From contig NC_013204.1 in assembly GCF_000024265.1 (NCBI RefSeq), forward strand, positions 620,001-684,000: a DNA stretch of 64,000 nt, given 5' to 3'. The notes beneath the pieces were generated by a model. It was not told the origin of the DNA, searched no databases, and saw only the letters and a program-made list of their open reading frames with translations. Below, in pieces: positions 61,077 to 64,000 of this stretch. The stretch's first letter is position 1. Each line of letters starts with the position of its first letter. The position numbers and the translations under genes are program-made. The DNA comes from Eggerthella lenta DSM 2243. Lineage in GTDB: Bacteria > Actinomycetota > Coriobacteriia > Coriobacteriales > Eggerthellaceae.

Positions 61077-62051
61077 ATGCCCGCATCGATCCATCCTCCC
61101 GTGCAACTGCATATCGTCCTCGACGAGGACAGCTACCAGGGCGGCGACAGCGTCGAGATGGCGCGCCGCTTCACGGCCGTCGCCCCCACCGACGTGGTGC
61201 GCGCGTCGAAGGGCTCGCAGCGCGCGAACGTGCTGCGGTTCGACCTGGGCGACGATGTGGTGACCGCCGAGGCCGACGACGATCCGCTGTGGCGCGACGC
61301 GCTCACAACCTGGCTCGACGAGGAGTTCGCCGAGACGTCGGCGCTCGTGGCGCGCGAGAACGACGCCCGCCAGAACAACGGCGAGCAGCCGGTGCCGTTC
61401 GCGTGGGCCGAGGTGAAGTTCGGCGCGGGGCCGGTCATCGCCATCCGCATGAAGGACTCCGCCATCCCGCCCGAGGCGGCCGGCTTCGTCGCCCGTGCGC
61501 GCCAGCTGCTCGTGGGCGGGGCGTTCGGCGCGGACGACATCGCCGCCATCCGCATCCCCGCGTGCGCCAGCATCGAGGCGCAGCGCGCTGACGCCCACCG
61601 CGCCGAGTACCTGGAAGCGCAGCAGTACGAGGCCGAGCACCGGCCCGTGCTGCAAGAGGTCGACCGCTATTCCGAGGAGGTGGACCTTGCGACGGGCGAG
61701 GGGTGGACCGACGAGCTGCAGGGCTCGCAGTCGAAGCGCGACGCGCCGACGGACAGCGAGCTTGCCGAAGCCGTGGCCGAGGCCGAGGCGGCGCTGCGCC
61801 AGGGCGTCGACCCGTCGGACATCGCCGCCGAGGACCGCGCGGCCGACGTCGATGCCGGCGACTTCGCGGTGGACGTGGAGGCCGTCGAGGCCGGCGGCGC
61901 AAGCGACGACGTGGACACGTCGGGCGAGGGCTGCGCGCTCGAGGGCGGCGGCGTACCCGAGCATCTCGACTACCGCGTGTGGAACGTGGCCTACGCCGAC
62001 GGCACGTCGGTGCGCTTCGACTCGGTGCTGGGCGAGGCGCTGATCGACTAG
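61077..62051 (+). CDS. Hypothetical acidic protein
   Basis: 324 residues, no recognisable domain, no signal peptide and no membrane segment. The first 180 residues look folded (LHIVLDEDSYQGGDSVEMAR and a FAWAEVKFGAGPVIAIRMKD segment). Residues about 180-290 are rich in Ala, Glu and Asp and are probably disordered or coiled. The C-terminus (YRVWNVAYADGTSVRFDS) is again ordered. ATG 61077 follows AAAGGA. Codon usage is strongly GC3-biased, so it is a real gene. The function is unknown; it has no obvious link to the reductases. Confidence 0.75.
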   Translation: MPASIHPPVQLHIVLDEDSYQGGDSVEMARRFTAVAPTDVVRASKGSQRANVLRFDLGDDVVTAEADDDPLWRDALTTWLDEEFAETSALVARENDARQNNGEQPVPFAWAEVKFGAGPVIAIRMKDSAIPPEAAGFVARARQLLVGGAFGADDIAAIRIPACASIEAQRADAHRAEYLEAQQYEAEHRPVLQEVDRYSEEVDLATGEGWTDELQGSQSKRDAPTDSELAEAVAEAEAALRQGVDPSDIAAEDRAADVDAGDFAVDVEAVEAGGASDDVDTSGEGCALEGGGVPEHLDYRVWNVAYADGTSVRFDSVLGEALID

Positions 62052-62064
62052 CGAGATGCTGCGT

Positions 62065-62102
62065 GCGTGCAAGCGGCACCGACATCGGCACCGCTTGCAC
62101 GC
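62065..62102. terminator. Bidirectional hairpin between convergent genes
   Basis: GCGTGCAAGCGG (62065-62076) pairs with CCGCTTGCACGC (62091-62102) around a 14-base loop. It lies 13 bp past the hypothetical gene and 11 bp before the 3' end of the EFR1-type gene. Confidence 0.65.
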
Positions 62103-62113
62103 GGGCGCGGGCC

Positions 62114-62896
62114 CTACCGGAACAGCTCCGGTTCCTTGCGCTCGAGGCACTTCGATTCCAACATGGCTATCACCTGGTCGGTCGACTCGCTCGAGAAGCG
62201 CTTCGCGTCCTCGGGGCAGCTCTTGACGCACGCGCAGCAGTGGAGGCATCCGGCTCCCACGAGCGCGGGGTCGTCCTCGTCGATGATGCCGAGCGGGCAG
62301 CGCGCGACGCAGATGCCGCAGCTCGTGCACGCATCCGAGGTGAGCGGGCGCACGTCGGCGCCGGGCTTGAGCTCCTTGTAAGGGCGGCTGCCCTTGATGG
62401 CGGGCGCGGGCAGGTCGCGCGAGCGCGCCAGGCGTTCTCCCAGGTCCGCGCCGAAGCGCTGCGCCACGGCGATGTCGGCGTCGTCGGGACGGCCGGTTCC
62501 CACGCGCGCGGTGAGCGAGTGCTCGCCGATGAACGCGCCCGCGGCCGTCACGTTGAACCCGCGCTCTTCCAGCAGGTCGGCGGCTTCCAGCAGCGCGTCG
62601 TCGAAGGCGCGGTTGCCGTACAGCCCCACGACCACGGCCGGCGTGCCGCGGCCTTCCAGATGCGCGAACTCGTCGCGCAGCAGCACGGGCACGCGCCCGG
62701 CGTACACGGGGAATCCGAACACGAGCACGTCGTCGGCCGCGCACGAAACGTCGGCCGGACGCTGTGCCGGCAGCGTGAGGCTCACGGCTTCGACGGAGGC
62801 GTCCAACGGCGCGGCCAACGCGCCCGCCACCTCCTGCACGATGGTCTTGGTGGTGCGCGTGGGGCTGAAGTACACGGCGCGAACGATCGACGACAT
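62114..62896 (-). CDS. EFR1-family flavodoxin-ferredoxin fusion
   Basis: 260 residues. The N-terminal part is flavodoxin-like (VRAVYFSPTRTTKTIVQEVA, where SPTRTT forms the FMN phosphate loop), and the C-terminal third has two 4Fe-4S motifs (CTSCGICVARCPLGI and CLHCCACVKSCP). This is the EFR1 family layout. It probably transfers electrons in the cytoplasm by one- and two-electron steps. ATG 62896 follows GAGAGG. It is separated from the cytochrome gene upstream by a terminator, so it is its own transcript. Confidence 0.88.
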   Translation of the reverse strand: MSSIVRAVYFSPTRTTKTIVQEVAGALAAPLDASVEAVSLTLPAQRPADVSCAADDVLVFGFPVYAGRVPVLLRDEFAHLEGRGTPAVVVGLYGNRAFDDALLEAADLLEERGFNVTAAGAFIGEHSLTARVGTGRPDDADIAVAQRFGADLGERLARSRDLPAPAIKGSRPYKELKPGADVRPLTSDACTSCGICVARCPLGIIDEDDPALVGAGCLHCCACVKSCPEDAKRFSSESTDQVIAMLESKCLERKEPELFR

Positions 62897-62972
62897 GGCG
62901 ATTCCTCTCTTCTCCCGTAATCCTTCGATGATACCCCTTTTCGCACCTGCGCGTCGCGAGCCGGACGGCGAA

Positions 62973-63002
62973 AGAGCCCGGCGGGGAGGGATGCCGGGCT
63001 CT
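62973..63002 (-). terminator. Terminator after the cytochrome gene (minus strand)
   Basis: AGAGCCCGGC (62973-62982) pairs with GCCGGGCTCT (62993-63002). On the minus strand the stem is followed by TTTCG. Confidence 0.65.
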
Positions 63003-63058
63003 GCGGATAGGGAGGGACGGGGGCGGGGAGGGATGCCCCGGTCCCTGAACGGGAGGTG

Positions 63059-63754
63059 CTAGGTCGTCGCGCGTTCGCGCAACTCGTGGCAGGTGCCGCA
63101 TTCGAAGGTTCCCCGGTGGTGGCACTGCGCGCAGTACCGCATCGAGTCTTTGGGGAGGTCCTTGGAGTGGTTGTTGTGGCAGTCGGTGCACGTGGCCGGG
63201 TTCTCCTCGTGCTTCTCGCCGGCGGGGCGCTCGTGGGGGTTCACGGTGGTGCCCTTGTCGTCGGTGAGCGCCGTGGAATCGGCGGTCTTGGCCGCCATGT
63301 CCTCGAGCGTGCCGTGGCACGACTCGCACGTGGCCGGGTCCACCGTGACCATCGTGGGCTTCGAGGCCGGCTTGTCGCCGAACTTCACGTCGGCGTGCGC
63401 GGTCGAGAGCTCGCCCTCGTCGGTGTGGCACTGGGCGCACGCGACGCCCTCGGCCTCGTGGGCCGTCGCCTGCGGGCAGGCGGCGTCGGTCGCCGACTCG
63501 GCCTCGCTCGTGTGGCACATCGAGCAGTCGGACTCCATCGTCCAGTTCACGGGCTGGCCGTCCATGGCCGACGCGGCGGAGCCGGAGCCGGAGCCGGAGC
63601 CCTCCGCCTTCTGCCCGGACTCGGCCGGGGCGTCGGTTTCCGCCTTCGGCGCGCAGCCCGCGAGCGTCCACATCGCGGCCGTGAGCGCGAGGACGACGCC
63701 GAGGACGGCGAGCACGACGAGGCGCCGGTCGGCGGCGTGTGCTTGCACGGTCAT
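63059..63754 (-). CDS. Hexahaem c-type cytochrome, membrane- or lipid-anchored
   Basis: 231 residues. An N-terminal hydrophobic segment ends in TLAGC, which could be a membrane anchor or lipobox. Then a Ser/Gly linker and six CXXCH haem sites: CSMCH, CAQCH, CESCH, CTDCH, CAQCH and CGTCH. The pattern resembles the tetrahaem cytochrome domain of flavocytochrome c reductases, with two extra haems. It lies 10 bp after the partial flavoprotein, so the two probably form a split flavocytochrome in which the cytochrome feeds electrons to the reductase. It may also serve the other exported flavoproteins, which have no cytochrome of their own here. Confidence 0.88.
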   Translation of the reverse strand: MTVQAHAADRRLVVLAVLGVVLALTAAMWTLAGCAPKAETDAPAESGQKAEGSGSGSGSAASAMDGQPVNWTMESDCSMCHTSEAESATDAACPQATAHEAEGVACAQCHTDEGELSTAHADVKFGDKPASKPTMVTVDPATCESCHGTLEDMAAKTADSTALTDDKGTTVNPHERPAGEKHEENPATCTDCHNNHSKDLPKDSMRYCAQCHHRGTFECGTCHELRERATT

Positions 63755-63764
63755 GCGCTTCTCC

Positions 63765-64000
63765 TTACTTCTTCTCGTCCCACGCGTCGAGCGACGCCGC
63801 GTGGCGGGCCGAAATGCGGCCCCAGATCATGTTCTCGGCCACGTTGCCGCCCGTGATGCCGTAGGTGTGCGAGTGGATGTTGCCGAAGCTGCCGGCGCCG
63901 TACAGACGCGGGATGGGCTGCTCGGCGAACACGTCGAGCACCTGGCCGTGCTCGTTCTTCATGGCGCCGCCCAGCGTGGAGCACGAGCCGGGGTACACCG
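63765..64000 (-). CDS. C-terminal end of a FAD-dependent reductase, cut by window edge
   Basis: About 78 C-terminal codons are visible. SCSTLGGAMKNEHGQVLDVF, then PRLYGAGSFGNIHSHTYGIT and GNVAENMIWGRISAR are typical of the end of fumarate-reductase-like flavoproteins, in which the last block contacts FAD. The N-terminus is outside the window. It is upstream of the hexahaem cytochrome in the same operon (10-bp gap). Confidence 0.85.
   Translation of the reverse strand, partial: VYPGSCSTLGGAMKNEHGQVLDVFAEQPIPRLYGAGSFGNIHSHTYGITGGNVAENMIWGRISARHAASLDAWDEKK

Noticed and set aside
1-64000. tRNA or rRNA genes
   Set aside because: None was recognised by eye on either strand. A covariance search would be needed to exclude them.

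Overview
The window is high-GC actinobacterial DNA, most likely from a gut Eggerthellaceae member (Eggerthella/Gordonibacter type). The evidence is the gene content: Tat-exported flavoprotein reductases, molybdopterin oxidoreductases of the catechol-dehydroxylase type, and many large membrane proteins ending in a LuxR DNA-binding domain. This is a respiratory-reductase island. About two thirds of the genes are terminal reductases for organic electron acceptors or the regulator next to each one.

Layout. 1-6.5 kb: a truncated flavoprotein (-), a CyuA-type cysteine desulfidase (+), an FMN/FAD flavoprotein (+) and a membrane LuxR regulator (+). 6.6-13.4 kb: a UvrD-like helicase, then a minus-strand operon of NapH-like, NapG-like, TorD-like and hypothetical proteins, divergent from a polyferredoxin. 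13.4-48.1 kb: five consecutive three-gene operons (C1-C5), each with a Tat molybdoenzyme, a four-cluster ferredoxin and a DmsC/NrfD-like anchor. A divergent regulator precedes each operon (LuxR for C1, C2, C3 and C5; LysR for C4). A HipA-type kinase/antitoxin pair behind an inverted-repeat promoter sits between C2 and C3. 48.6-60.7 kb: three FAD reductases, three more LuxR membrane regulators and a HemN-like radical SAM protein. 60.7-64 kb: a hypothetical protein, a flavodoxin-ferredoxin (EFR1 type), a hexaheme cytochrome c and the end of its partner flavoprotein.

How the genes fit together. Quinol is probably oxidised by the DmsC-like anchors. Electrons then pass through the ferredoxin to the exported molybdoenzyme, which would reductively remove a group from an aromatic or similar substrate. 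The Tat lipoprotein flavoproteins are parallel terminal reductases. The single TorD-like chaperone may serve all five molybdoenzymes. Most reductase operons carry a dyad about 90-165 bp before the start codon. These dyads share an architecture but differ in sequence, which suggests separate regulator-operator pairs.

Non-coding structure is unusually rich. There are five exact copies of the parS 16-mer downstream of C1, C4 and C5, and six copies of a hairpin element with a conserved loop and variable stem. The five anchor genes are near-identical, and two large inverted repeats lie in the 3' regions. Substrates of the reductases cannot be read from the sequence. The start codons given are my choices from ribosome-binding sites.
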